Part shown: piece after piece, positions 44,401 through 54,060 of the stretch
How the letters are laid out: each line of letters starts with the position of its first letter
Position numbering within the stretch: the first letter of the stretch is position 1
Assembly: GCA_933228895.1 (NCBI GenBank)
Contig: OW121858.1
Span: 31,395,859-31,459,858 of the forward strand
Source: Platycnemis pennipes
Taxonomy: Eukaryota > Arthropoda > Insecta > Odonata > Platycnemididae
Length of the DNA: 64,000 nt
Reading direction: 5' to 3'
Made by a program: the position numbers and the translations under genes
The notes under the pieces: model-generated
Seen by the model: only the letters and a program-made list of their open reading frames with translations
What the model was told of the DNA's origin: nothing
The model's database searches: none

Positions 44401-45194
44401 ATAGCTTCCGTAAGAGCCTTTACATTATCCAGACCTTGGCTGCTGCTGGAAAATTTAAAACCGAATTTTCGTTTAAAATCCGTCCAGTTGGCTTTCTTAA
44501 CAAGCCACGTTTTTGGCGAATTAAAAATGCAGGTATTTCCCGCTTTATAAATAATCAAAGGGAAGTGGTCGCTCCCACAAAGATCATCATGGACCATCAT
44601 TTTAAAAAAAGGGGCTATGGATTCCGTGCTAACCCACAGATCAATGGAGGAATACCCTCCGTTAAAAGCATTAAAACGAGTCTTCTCCTGGTCATTTAAT
44701 AAAACTAAGTTAAAATCGTTAAAAAACCTTTCTAAAAGACGCCCTCGGCCATTAAAATCACGCATCTCATCGCCCCAAAGGCTACTGTGCGCATTAAAAT
44801 CGCCCAATAAGACGAATGGCCTCGGAAGCTGAGTGACTAGATTTTCAAGGTTTCTTCTGTTGACTGGAGCCCATTCCGGCAAGTATATATTGCAGAATGT
44901 AATACTTTCCGGAATAGCAATGGTAATTGCCTGGGCCAGTAGCGGAGTCTGCAGGTCCACTCGGGAGGTGTAAATGGTCTCGCGTATGAATGCAGCAACA
45001 CCGCCACGTGCCCTATCACCATCGACGTCGTCAACTCTAAAAACTTTAAAACCATTCAACGTTACATTGTCTGTCGCTTTAAAATGGGTTTCTTGAAGAA
45101 AAAAACATAAAGGGTTAAAATTACTCAATAGGAGCTTAAAATCCTCTAAATGTTTAAAAAAGCCGTTGCAATTCCACTGGAGTATCGTGGCCAT
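41484..45194 (-). CDS. LINE A ORF2: endonuclease, reverse transcriptase, RNase H, 1236 aa
   Basis: Intact frame. An apurinic-like endonuclease occupies residues 1 to about 230 (ATILQWNCNG, LQETHF, LLGDFNAHSSLWG, GSDHFPL). The RT lies at about 470-740 (SHYRPISLTSCLCKLMEK, QCGFRRGRSTIDHL, FFDIEKAYD, LFVDDLAIFC at about 668). RNase H lies at about 955-1085 (YTDGSK, AELLAIKSSL, CSDSQSS, GNEAADASARAA). A C-terminal knuckle CDSCNCRLTVKHLLVDC follows at about 1175-1190. The product nicks target DNA and copies the element RNA at the nick. Order and length match I-type LINEs. Start taken at the ATG of MATILQWNCNG because it opens the endonuclease domain. The truncated LINE B and the divergent LINE C are homologous. 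Confidence 0.96.
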   Translation of the reverse strand: MATILQWNCNGFFKHLEDFKLLLSNFNPLCFFLQETHFKATDNVTLNGFKVFRVDDVDGDRARGGVAAFIRETIYTSRVDLQTPLLAQAITIAIPESITFCNIYLPEWAPVNRRNLENLVTQLPRPFVLLGDFNAHSSLWGDEMRDFNGRGRLLERFFNDFNLVLLNDQEKTRFNAFNGGYSSIDLWVSTESIAPFFKMMVHDDLCGSDHFPLIIYKAGNTCIFNSPKTWLVKKANWTDFKRKFGFKFSSSSQGLDNVKALTEAILEAAESSVATTSGTPRRPPVPWWNEECAEAIRRRKRALRIFNKFPTSTNLAAFRRLRAKARQVIRKAKKSSWTNYVSCINHRTPPTQVWNKIKSVMGKRNFSPASGLKIDGKILSTPEDIADAFAKHYATISASDSYHSSFKIIKCQAERTHLNFGEGRTTASYNKPFSMRELKSALEDLKDTSPGNDLIHNAFLRNIPPRALRDLLATLNQLWSEQVFPERWRESIIVPIPKHGQDKSHPSHYRPISLTSCLCKLMEKLVNTRLVWCLESRNLLSNIQCGFRRGRSTIDHLVRIENFVQEGFLFRQHVIAVFFDIEKAYDTAWRYKILQSLHEWGFRGNLPIFINNFLTRRTFRVRVGNILSQPHILENGVPQGSVLSVTLFAVAINSVVNCIQTPVMASLFVDDLAIFCKSSKLSTGERQIQITLNRLHQWSQENGFRFSNDKTKCMHIHRLRGNVQEPTLKLGNCLLSLTESYRFLGLVLDRKLNWREHIRHTRNACSKVLNILKVLSRTSWGADRTTMLRIYRALVRSKIEYGCFVYASARNSQVKALASVHNAGLRLSTGAFRTSPVQSIYIDAGEPPLEVRRNILMCNYICKILSSPTHPCFNLIFNPRFLDIFNRRPRATQPLAIRFKILLADLGVNLPKVCTLNTFKLAPWEIPKIDCSITYMEAKANSTPIELKRRALEAINSCDSRKIYTDGSKTDIACGCAYFSADIGSAAFTLHPICTVYTAELLAIKSSLDAIEAFEEAECSSMSYLICSDSQSSLQSICSLSPSHPVAQDIVTCINSLYAKGIHIKFRWVPGHVGVTGNEAADASARAATNSCENYIGEVPSQDLRAHLKKLLLASWAKSWCDATSNKLREIKERVRAWTSSVRDRRREEVIVTRLRIGHTALTHSYLFTPEKDAPYCDSCNCRLTVKHLLVDCVKYRVQRERHKICGDLSKVLGDNRNLIDCVLKFLHEVNLLPKI

Positions 45195-45258
45195 ACAGGT
45201 TAAAGGATTAAAAAATATATATATAAAATACTAAAAGCTCTGCTGGGTTGTGAAAGGA

Positions 45259-46548
45259 TTACCGCTTTATCCTGCGAGCCTTTTTATTTTTCGCCTTGGC
45301 AAGGAGGATTTCAGTCTCAGAAAGAGACTCGTCCTCCTCCATCGACTCCGGTTGGTTAGTTTTTAAAGTACCAGATGGCCCCTGAGGCGGTGTATTTACA
45401 CGACCACAGGGTGGTGTATTTACACGTCCGTTGGGTGGTGAATTTTCACGACCATTGGACACGGCCTCGCGATCAGGCTTCGTGGTCATCTTGGTGGTCA
45501 TGGAGCCATTTTTGTTAGGGGCATTCGTCCCTACAGCCGGTTTAGACGCCTTATCCGGTTTGGCTGAGTTGTCTTGTGTCTTACTCTCCAATTCGGTCTT
45601 GTCTGTCTGTGTAGAGATACTGATCTTTGGAATAGGAGTGTGCATTACAGCAGCGTATGAACGGGAGAAGGTAGGGGCAGCTAGCGCCCGGTGCTTCTTA
45701 CGCGCTTCAAAATAAGGGATCTTTTCCACCGTTTTAATTTCCATTATTTTTCGTTCCTCCTGTAGCTTGGGACACTTCCGGGAGTACGCCGGATGTGCGC
45801 CCTCGCAGTTGACACAATTTGGATCAGATTCACAGGCTTTCTCTTCATGTTTTTCTTTTCCACAGGTTGGACAGATTTCATTGTTGACGCATCTTGATGC
45901 GATGTGGCCAAAACGTTGGCATTTAAAACACCGCATTGGGTTGGGAATAAATGGTCGCACTGGGCACGATTCATATCCCACAGAAACCCTGTCTGGCAGC
46001 TTGTCCAGGGAGAAGGTAAGAATGACGGAAGTGGTGTTAATTATCTCGCCATTCCGCTTAGTCTTTAAGCGACGACAGTCAGTAACCCCTTGAGGCGCCA
46101 TCTCTCTCTTAATTTCATCCGTCTCGACATAGAGAAGGTCGTAGTTAGTAATAACTCCACGGCAGGTATTTAATGTGGAGTGTACCTCTACTTTAACGGG
46201 GATATCGTGGAGTTTCTCCATCTTCAGAAGCTTCGCACTTTGAGCGTTGTTCGCCGTTTCAATAAGTAACGTGCCATCCCTAAGCTTTTTGACCGAATTC
46301 AAATTCCCTGGTATGGTTGACGACAGGACTTTGTTTATTAAAAACGGAGACACCTTTCTCAGTGACTCACCTTCTTTTTCACACCTCATTACCAAAAACC
46401 GCTGACACGCGGCAAGGACTTTATCTCCTCCACCCTTATCAGGGTGGAATCTTTTAGGTGGTGGTAGATGTTTGTCTGCCATGCCCCTAATATCTTCGTC
46501 CCCCGGGCTCCCCACCCGCCACGGAGCCACACATTCGGGACGCCGCAC
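45259..46548 (-). CDS. LINE A ORF1: nucleic-acid-binding protein, up to 429 aa
   Basis: Three Cys/His knuckles lie around residues 210-265 (CFKCQRFGHIASRC, CPTCGKEKHEEKAC, CVNCEGAHPAYSRKC), preceded by an RNA-binding-like region with RRLKTKRNGEIINTTSVILT. This arrangement is usual for ORF1p of Jockey/I-type LINEs, which coats the element RNA. The C-terminal third is Lys/Pro/Asn-rich with repeated (N/T)PP-GRVN units (about residues 365-395) and ends in a basic KKARRIKR. The first ATG is at 46548, but a second at 46482 (MADKHLPPPKRF) lies nearer the conserved part and may be the true start. ORF1 and ORF2 are on one transcript, 64 bp apart. Confidence 0.93.
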   Translation of the reverse strand: MRRPECVAPWRVGSPGDEDIRGMADKHLPPPKRFHPDKGGGDKVLAACQRFLVMRCEKEGESLRKVSPFLINKVLSSTIPGNLNSVKKLRDGTLLIETANNAQSAKLLKMEKLHDIPVKVEVHSTLNTCRGVITNYDLLYVETDEIKREMAPQGVTDCRRLKTKRNGEIINTTSVILTFSLDKLPDRVSVGYESCPVRPFIPNPMRCFKCQRFGHIASRCVNNEICPTCGKEKHEEKACESDPNCVNCEGAHPAYSRKCPKLQEERKIMEIKTVEKIPYFEARKKHRALAAPTFSRSYAAVMHTPIPKISISTQTDKTELESKTQDNSAKPDKASKPAVGTNAPNKNGSMTTKMTTKPDREAVSNGRENSPPNGRVNTPPCGRVNTPPQGPSGTLKTNQPESMEEDESLSETEILLAKAKNKKARRIKR

Positions 46549-47034
46549 CGCAAACCGGTGCGGTCGCCAGGGCTACCCGAGGGGATATAGCACCCTAGAG
46601 GTGGTTGTCTGTTTCGGGTTGGGTCTTCAATGCACGAGGCCACCAAACCCGTACATCTCCGACCGCCCTACGCAGACCCCCACCTCCCTGGCACTCGCCA
46701 CCGTTAAGCTAAACGCCACGGAAGCCGATTTACCGGGAGTGGCTAGCTCCCGGCCGCCCGTTTACAGCGAATCCGGGGCCAAAGAGGGGTATTGGCCCCC
46801 AGTCCATACCGGGCATCCGACACCCGGCTGGGAACCATGGACCTCACCCTCCAGGATCCCCTTCTCCTCTTTACGGGTCTCCGCACACGGCAAACATGCG
46901 GGTGGATCGCAGGCCAGGTGGTATGGCCGCACACAGACAGTGGACCCACAAGACTGTCCGGGCTCAACCCTTGCTGGCACGGGGTTTGTTTTCGGGGTTT
47001 TCTCCCCGCCCTTTTAGTCGCCTCTTACGACAAG
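46549..47034 (-). promoter_or_regulatory. LINE A 5' untranslated region
   Basis: A GC-rich leader of about 490 bp that begins CTTGTCGTAAGAGGCGACTA on the minus strand, directly after the target duplication. It includes CCGCACCGCAAACCGGTGCGG, able to form a stem. Promoters of I-type LINEs are internal and lie in this leader; no specific box can be assigned by eye. Confidence 0.6.
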
Positions 47035-47681
47035 CTATTAAGCTCCACTCGCATGTGTAAATAGCAACTGCAATGCGAGTTCAGGTCGATACTGGACACA
47101 TGTCGAACACTATCGATCCTAGTTCGAGCTATTAGCAAAGTTAAAGCCCGTCTACGTTCCAGCGGAAATGTATCCAATAGACTCGCAACAATCGCCAACG
47201 GAAAGCAATAGACGACGGAATTTGGATATAATAACAAGGATATCCCTCCCCAAAAGGGAGATATTACTCTTTAAAGTATGGGAACAAAAGATAATCATCA
47301 ATGAAATTTATTGCTTCATGAATTAAATGAAAATTTAAGTGAAATTCACTATTAAAATAAAATACTTTTTATTTGTAGTGGCAACGCCTAAATAGCGGCT
47401 TTAAACTGCATAGAAGTTAACGCAGACGCATCATAAGCAGTAGCGATATAGATATATCGCGCATCTCGCAACTGTCATAGCAGTCAACTGCTACATGTAA
47501 ACGATGCTTAACATATGCTATTGTTGTAGTTTTGTTATTTTATTATAATGGTGCGATATACCTTTACCTAACGTCAACAGCTACATGGATAAGTTAACAT
47601 TTCTTTCACTAATAACAATAAGGCCAACATATCTTGTCACAGGAGAGACTCCTTGTTGTTTCATTAAAAAAACGTTTCATT

Positions 47682-49600
47682 CAAGTCGTCAAAGCTTTCT
47701 ACAGGTGAACGTCAGGTACAAATAGCTTTGAATCGCTTAAACCAATGGTCTCAGGAGAATGGACTTCGTTTCTCAACCGATAAAACCAAATGTATGCACA
47801 TCCACAGGCTAAGGGGCATTGTACTGGAGCCCACACTAAATTTGGGGGATTATCGATTGTCACCGACTGAGTCCCATCGTTTTCTTGGCCTTATCCTTGA
47901 CAAAAAACTGGATTGGCGAGAACACATGCGGCATACAAAAAATGCTTGTTCTAAAGTTTTAAATATAATAAAAGTTTTGAGTAGAACATATTGGGGCGCG
48001 GACAGAATAACACTGCTCCGTATATATAGAGCACTAGTGCGGTCCAAAATAGAATACGGGTGTATTGTGTACGCATCAGCGAGAAAGAGCCAGTTAAAGG
48101 CTCTAGCCTCGGTACACAACGCTGGTTTGAGGCTTTCGACTGGGGCCTTTAGGACCAGCCCTGTGCAAAGCATTTATATTGACGCAGGCGAACCTCCCCT
48201 AGAGGTCCGGAGGAATATTTTAATGTGTAGCTACATAAGCAAAATTTTATCATCACGCACTCACCCCTGTTTTAATATAATTTTTAACCCGCGATTTTTA
48301 AATGTTTTTAACAAACGACCAAGGGCCACGCAACTCTTGGCCATACGTTTTAAAATTTTATTGGCCGACTTGGGCGTTCACCTGCCAAGGGTATGCCCTA
48401 CAAAAACGTTTAAGCTTGCACCATGGGAGATCCCTAAGATAGACTGCTATATAGACTACATGGAATCCAAGGCTAACAGTACATCAATCGAGCTTAAACG
48501 TCGAGTCCTAGAAGCGATCAACAGTTGTGACAGTGCAAAAATATACACTGACGGCTCTAAAACAGACGTCGCGTGCGGTTCCGCCTACTTTTCTGCGGAT
48601 ATAGGCTCCACGGCCTTTACTTTACACCCCATATGCACTGTCTACACGGCGGAGTTACTAGCCATAAAAGCCTCGCTAGATGCTATTGAAGGCACACTAC
48701 AAGAGACTGAATGTAGTAGTAGGTCTTATTTAATATGTACAGACTCCCAAAGCTCCCTTCAAAGTATTTGCAGCCTCTCTCCTTCACATCCCGTGGTCCA
48801 AAACATAGTAACATGCATTCACCGCCTCTATGCTAAGGACATTCACATAAAATTCCTGTGGGTACCTGGCCACGTGGGTGTTACCGGTAATGAAGCGGCA
48901 GATGCTGCTGCACGAGCGGCCACCATCAGCGGCGAGAATTATATTGGTGAAGTCCCAAGTCAAGACTTAAGAGCTCACTTGAAGAAATCAGTTCTCGCTT
49001 CCTGGGCTATGACATGGAGCGACGTAACGTCGAACAAACTTAGGGAAATCAAAGACCATGTAATAGGTTGGACATCCTCGGTCAGGGATAGCCGACGGGA
49101 AGAGGTTGTTGTCACCAGGCTAAGAATAGGGCATACAGCCCTGACACACTCTTATCTCTTTACCCCCGAGAAGGACGCACCAAATTGCGATAACTGCAAC
49201 TGCCGTCTGACTGTGAAGCATCTACTTGTCGACTGTTTAAAATATCGGATGCAACGCGAACGCCACAAAATATGTGGGGGTCTGAACAAGGTGTTGGGTG
49301 ACAATCGTAATGCTATAGATAGCGTTCTTAAATTTCTCCAGGAAGATAATTTATTGTCCAAAATTTAAGGCCCAGGAAGAGTGTTGTAAATTTCCTAATA
49401 GTCCAAATGTAACTCTTTTGCCATATGACTATGACTAATACAGACTTAGACCTATCGTGTCCACTGATAATCTATACTATTCCTAAGTATTCCTATATAC
49501 TTACTATGTTTTTTTGTGACTCTTGCCTTTAACCTGGATAAGTAAAGGTGCAAAATGACCTTAGTTGTCGACGCACCTTAAAAATACTACTACTACTACA
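47682..49600 (+). mobile_element. LINE B: 5'-truncated I-like LINE
   Basis: Homology to LINE A starts abruptly at AAGTCGTCAAAGCTTTC (the KSSKLSTGE codons of RT) and continues through ORF2 and the 3' UTR to a hairpin and an ACTACTACTAC tail. Truncation at the 5' end is the usual outcome of aborted target-primed reverse transcription. AAAAAAAC occurs before the start and after the tail and may be part of a target duplication. Orientation is opposite to LINE A. Confidence 0.9.
47683..49368 (+). pseudogene. LINE B ORF2 C-terminal part (late RT, RNase H, zinc knuckle)
   Basis: The open frame of about 561 codons begins within the RT (KSSKLSTGERQVQIALNR, then LNQWSQENGLRFSTDKTKC). It retains the RNase H motifs YTDGSK, AELLAIKASL, CTDSQSS and GNEAADAAARAA, and the knuckle CDNCNCRLTVKHLLVDC. 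It is close to LINE A across its length and has no stop or frameshift, so it is young. It lacks the endonuclease and the RT catalytic FVDD, so it cannot encode a working enzyme. There is no natural start codon. Confidence 0.92.
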
Positions 49601-49792
49601 ACAAAAAAACATACAATCCACCGCTGCAAGGAACAGACTACAAGACACTAATCGATTAAGTCGATTAGAAAAACGAAAGCGATGGAAGCTTTTTTATCGT
49701 TTGCGACGTAACGGATAAAATTCTACACACGCCATCTATAGAAAGCTTCCAGTACTACGTCCAAAACGCATAAACAGTTTTGCCCTATGCGG

Positions 49793-50337
49793 TGAGTCCT
49801 CCTCTATATTATACTCCCTCCATGCATGTACCTGCATATTTTCTTCTCAAATCAGGCAGATTCTGCAAAATCACGTCAGGTGACCATTTTTCCAACAAAT
49901 TAACATGTGAAAGCAGTATTCTAATGATTAATTTTGACGGCTTTGTCTGAGCGCAGGACCTGACTAAAATATAGTTATGAACACCCGACCTCTGATGTGT
50001 TAAAGCTCTGCACGTAAAATAACTGTTAATTCGCTGTTGCACATTGGCGAATAATTAATTATTGTTATCGGGGATTATTTACTGAGTTGTTGTGATTTAT
50101 CAGTGTGTAGCTCTTGTAATTCATTAACCTCCAGCCATTATTCACTCGGATGTAATAATGAAATTCAACTACAGATGCCTCAGTAATTGATAAATAATAG
50201 TAATAAATTAGTAATCAGTAATTGATAACTGTGGGTAATAAATTATGTAAGGAGATGTAATTAATAAACACAGTAATTTCATTCCTATTAGGGTTATTTC
50301 CCTTTGCGAAAAAACTGTTGGCTTTCAACATTCGGAA
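49793..50337. other. Spacer, no gene recognised
   Basis: AT-rich DNA with short imperfect repeats of AGTAATTGATAA around 50180-50230. Nothing else supported. Confidence 0.3.
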
Positions 50338-50339
50338 TA

Positions 50340-51022
50340 ATGGGGTCGTTTACTCGGAACCGAAATCGCTATTTTGTACACGAAATCGTTAGGTGGAAAC
50401 TAAAAATGAGTTTAAGTGAAAAAAAAGAATCTTCTAACCAGAGCCATTGGCTCAGAAATCAACAATGTAAATAAGCCAAAGGTGACGCCCCCTAAAACGA
50501 ACTGCGTTAAGGATATCTACGTCATCCACCTCCCCTCCTTGACTATTTTGAGGGAGACGGGAGGGGAAATGAGGTGGGGAGGGGAGGCCTGCCTGAAGGG
50601 ATCCTGTGGCATCCCGTAAATAACCCAAAACAAATGAACAACAATATATTTTTGCACATATTTTGGCGTGACTAAACTTGCGATGAAGTTTATTCACTTG
50701 TTCACAAATTACGACGTAGTCGATGTTTTTAACCCCTTTCGAAAGAATCCGAATGGAGTCTAACAATCATTTCCATTGGCAGAGTCAACTGTGTGTCCCC
50801 CATGGCGATAAGGCGAAGTAGCTTCGCGGACTCTGCTGTGATTGGACGAAGTGGATGACGTACGAGTCATTCGCACGCCCCTTTTCCGAAAGGGTTTTAT
50901 AAACATCAGTTTTTCGCCGATTATAACTCAAGAACAACTTGACGGATCGAAGAAAACTACGGGTCTTTTTATTTTACAAGCTCTACCAGAATCGACAATA
51001 AAAATATAGTAAACGACCTCAT
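50340..51022 (+). mobile_element. TA-flanked MITE family, copy D (with a 150-bp insertion)
   Basis: The left end ATGGGGTCGTTTACTCGG and the right end GTAAACGACCTCAT are flanked by TA (50338-50339, 51023-51024). Relative to copies A and B it has about 150 extra bases at about 50606-50757, after GGATCCTGTGG. This copy keeps both ends and defines the family boundaries best. Confidence 0.85.
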
Positions 51023-51181
51023 TAACTATTGAAGACAACAGTCACCATTGGATTTAACTTTGTATAGCTATTTCTTCTTCTTTCCCTGATATCCAGGAAT
51101 TCCACCGAGTGAGGGCCGGAAACCATTGAAAAAGTAATTTGATTTGTCTTTATTTTGAATAATCCGTTCCTGGGTGGTTGT

Positions 51182-51476
51182 GTTTGAAACCGTCGGGTTT
51201 ATCTCTAATAGGTAACCAAGGAGTCACGTGATACAAACACGAATGGTTTCAAAATTTAATGTGACTGAATCGCTCTTTACAACATCATTAATTGTTTTCA
51301 CTTCAGTTTTTCTCATCTTTTCCTACTAAAGAGCCCCCATTAGAGATATAACACAAGTTTGAACAAAGAATGAGGTTGCAATCAGAGGTTTTAACACACC
51401 AAATTTGCGAGGCATTCGTGTTTAAACCACGTGACTCCTTGGTTACCTATTCGAGATAATTCCGAAGGTTTCAAAC
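51182..51476. mobile_element. Inverted-repeat element just upstream of the host gene exon
   Basis: Arms of about 64 bp (51182-51245 and 51413-51476) are inverted copies: the left starts GTTTGAAACC and contains AGGTAACCAAGGAGTCACGT, and the complement of the right arm contains the same 20-base string. The 167-bp centre has no coding sequence. It ends 31 bp before the ATG at 51508. It may supply 5' UTR or promoter sequence, or sit in an upstream intron. Confidence 0.7.
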
Positions 51477-51507
51477 AGCCCCCCCGAGAGAGTGTGCTGG
51501 TGTTTCG

Positions 51508-53541
51508 ATGTTCCAGGTATTGGAGGGGAAAGTGGTTAACCAAACGTCTGCGAAGGATCATCATCGCTTCAGTGGATGGAAGATCCCCGACTACCATTTG
51601 GTGGTGGAGCCCCTCCATTCGTCTCCCTACGCGACAAATGAGGAGATTGTCGAAAAGGCGAACAAGTGTGTCCTGAAATCGGTCCTCGAGTCTCATTTCA
51701 ACATATTCGTGTTCCTGTTCGACTGCTACGAGCACTTGGGCGAGGAAATGGTTTTCCGAAAGACTCTAGTAAATCCGGTCGAGTTCAGTTTCGCATTCAA
51801 GCGTCAACCTCGCAGCAAAGAGATGAACGCCATTTCCTTCAGCGGAGAGTGCATCAAGGGCACAATCGAAGAAATTGTATACGAGATAGAGGACGAGGAG
51901 GACTTAATACAAGAGTTGGCAGGCATGGGGAGGATCGAAGAGTCTGTCCCGACAGACGAAGAGATCAAGACTGGACAACTTCGCTTCCTTTCCCAGTTTC
52001 TGGAGTGGATCCGGAAACATGGGTTTCATGTCCACCTGAGGAATGAGATACGATTGAGTGGACTGCGGTGGACTGGCGCGGAGAATTGGACTTTGTGGGA
52101 AAATATTGACTGCAGGGAAGAGCTAAAGACCATCTTCGACTTCATCGTCAATGCCAAAGTTGAGTTGGGAGATGTTCTGCTGGATGTAATCGAGGGCCAA
52201 GAGAACTGGATTCTCGGTTCCATGGCTGTGTACGCGTTTGACGTGCTGGAAACGTTTCTGGACGCTCTGCTGGAGGAGAAGAGTTTCGAGAGGTTACTTT
52301 TCCCATCTCTCTTCCCTTCCACCGATTGGAGTAAGTTCAGGAACCTACACTATTGCTGGCATTTCGTCCTCAGATGCGGTGGGGTGTCGCAAGTACGGAG
52401 TGTTTGGCAATACTTGTTGGGCAAACTCGACACGAGTGATCGAAAGCGGGATTTCCTCAAGCAGAAAAATTGCAGGAACCAAAATTCCATGTTCGCCGCA
52501 TCCAGCAATTGGAAGGATACGTTTGCGATAGAGGAGAACATACAAGTGCTACTATTCACGTGGGAGCTCCTGGGGTACAACTTTGACCTGTCGGAGAGGA
52601 AACAGATGTTGCTCGACAGCTTCTCCGGGGTGCAGTACGGAAAGTTCATCAACCAGAATTCCCTGTTCACCTTCTTACTGAGCTTGCTTGAGATCGGTTA
52701 CGTGAAAGTTTGGGAGGTGGCAAACCTGCTACTCAGTACAGACGAAACGGGCACACACTACATCCTGGATTTCTCCAACATCCTACTCTCGCCCAGTGCA
52801 GTTTACAAATTCCAGGCACTCCTGCTCAAATTCAGTTTCGGCATGGAGCGAATCCTGATCAGAGTGAAGGATGACAATGACTGCATCGCCAGGAGCTGCT
52901 TTCACGCCAAGGTATGGTCAGAACCGGACACGTCATTCTTATCCGACGTCATCCCCAACGAATTCCAGGAAATTAAAACTTCCGGATACCAATATCCGTG
53001 GATGGACCAGTCCCTTCTGGACGATGAGGTGTTAGGGGGCTACTTTTGCAAAAAAGGCAAGGATGAGAAGCACATACCTGAGCTCAGATTGAAGACTTTT
53101 TACGTCTTGATGCAAAGGCGGGTGAGACTGGAGACAAAAGGGCTGTCCGAGAAGGAAGTCATCGAAAGGTTGGCGAAGGAATGGGAGTTGATGCGGCCAT
53201 TCTACGTGTACATCACGAGATGGAGAAAGAGGAACGAAAGCACGTTCACGAGCGCACACTTCATCGCGCACTTTTTCAATTCCATTTCCCCTCTCCTCGA
53301 TCGGAAACAACTCCTGATGGTGCTTTTCAGCGAGGATGATACGTACGAGACAGCTTTCCACTGTACGCTTCGTTGGAATGACACCCGCGCCTTCCAGATG
53401 CTGTACGACGTGTCCCGGAGTGTCTTTGCGGAAGACGCTCTTCGGAGAGTATTTTCCCTGCCGAGAACCAAGATAGACGGATTGACCATCCTGGGGTTAG
53501 TTCTGGAGAGGCAGGACAGGGACCTCTTCCACAATCCCAAG
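51508..53541 (+). CDS. Large exon of an unrecognised host gene (678 codons)
   Basis: A 2.0-kb frame opens at the first ATG after an in-frame stop at 51457 and runs to a splice donor (CCCAAG then GTAATG, 53542). The four codons after the donor (VMCL) are intron. If an acceptor at TTCCAG (about 51508-51513) is used, the exon instead starts at about 51514 and the gene extends upstream. The product is predicted soluble: no signal peptide or membrane segment, many Leu, Trp, Glu and Lys, and an acidic stretch YEIEDEEDLIQELAG near residue 130. I recognise no domain. The last 80 residues (containing AFHCTLRWNDTRAFQMLYDV and LGLVLERQDRDLF) are a paralogue of the next exon at 58710-58949, with about 35 of 80 positions identical by eye. 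The T-A-F-H and L-E-spacing faintly recall ankyrin or helical repeats, but this is not a call. Codon use is balanced and GC is higher than in the flanks, as for a real exon. Confidence 0.75.
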
Positions 53542-53567
53542 GTAATGTGTTTATGATATTGTGTAGT

Positions 53568-53662
53568 GTGCATGCTTGCTTCCTGTCGTCCCTTTGCAAC
53601 ATTGCCATTCCCACGCTTGAGGGCTCCCGCCCCTTCCTTTAAATGTACTCCTCCTGCAAGAT
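53568..53662 (-). repeat. Inverted copy of a 95-bp retroelement fragment
   Basis: The reverse complement, from GTGCATGCTTGC to CAAGATGG, matches 57508-57604 with few differences. The pair is inverted, 3.8 kb apart, within the same intron. Confidence 0.8.
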
Positions 53663-53994
53663 GGCACTCTGTCTCTTGTCCTCCATCCCTCGCCCACCTG
53701 CTCCGCATCCTGCAACCTAAGTAAGAGATTACCTGAGTAAGAGAACCTTAGACCCCTTCCCACCCCATCCCCCCACTCCTCCCTTGTATCCGGTATAGCG
53801 TACCCGGGAACTGCAAGCCGGCGGAAGACGCAGCAAGGATAAAAAGGGTCAAAAGTTGTTGGGATCTGGACATGTGAATATGTAACGGGCGTTGTGGCTA
53901 TAAATGAGCAGCTAGTATGAATTGTGACCTTTCACTTGCCTAAAACCTTCCCTAGCGTTCCCTCAGCGGAGTTCCGGCGAACCAGAGTTTACAG
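53663..53994 (+). repeat. Partial LTR with TATA box
   Basis: It ends TTTACA directly before a tRNA-Leu primer site, so it is the 3' end of a 5' LTR. A TATAAA at 53899-53904 is a candidate promoter element. Its 5' boundary is not certain and no second LTR was found, so this is a remnant. Confidence 0.5.
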
Positions 53995-54012
53995 TGGTGT
54001 CAGAAGTGGGAT
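53995..54012 (+). promoter_or_regulatory. Primer-binding site, tRNA-Leu type, of an LTR element remnant
   Basis: TGGTGTCAGAAGTGGGAT is complementary to the 3' end of animal tRNA-Leu ending ATCCCACTTCTGACA plus CCA. It lies one base from the LTR end TTACA. Confidence 0.75.
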
Positions 54013-54060
54013 CCTTCGTCGAACACCGGAGACCGCTGATATCGCAAGGGAAAACGCAGG

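Larger units (their letters stand above)
41250..47034 (-). mobile_element. LINE A: full-length I-like non-LTR retrotransposon
   Basis: The 5.8-kb element on the minus strand has a 13-bp target duplication CTATTAAGCTCCA at 41237-41249 and 47035-47047. It has a 5' leader starting CTTGTCGTAAGAGGCGAC, ORF1, a 64-bp gap, ORF2 with endonuclease, RT and RNase H, and a 3' UTR ending in a conserved hairpin and a CTAC tail. Both ORFs are open and the copy is untruncated, so it may still be competent. ORF2 with RNase H after RT and ORF1 with three CCHC knuckles fit the I superfamily. Confidence 0.93.
41186..47508. mobile_element. PIF/Harbinger-like MITE AGGTGCGTTTACACG, split by LINE A
   Basis: The left end AGGTGCGTTTACACGTAGCA and the right end (complemented) AGCATCGTTTACATGTAGCA continue together into GTTGACTGCTATGA. 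TAA flanks both sides (41183-41185, 47509-47511). Removal of the LINE leaves about 0.5 kb. Confidence 0.8.
41044..49792. mobile_element. Outermost inverted-repeat element of a nested cluster
   Basis: The left end (CACCGCACAGG, then ACGTTTTGGA, TAGTACTGGAAG and CGTTACGTC) is matched over about 100 bp by the complement of the right end (CACCGCATAGG, then GCGTTTTGGA, GTAGTACTGGAAG and CGTTACGTC). Stripped of insertions it is about 0.5 kb. A target duplication is not clear. Within it lie a Harbinger-like MITE that holds a full-length LINE, and a second, truncated LINE. Confidence 0.6.

Noticed and set aside
51508..53541. Ankyrin-repeat assignment for the unrecognised gene
   Set aside because: Spacing of T-A-F-H and Leu residues is only loosely similar; the G-x-TPLH core and 33-residue period are missing.
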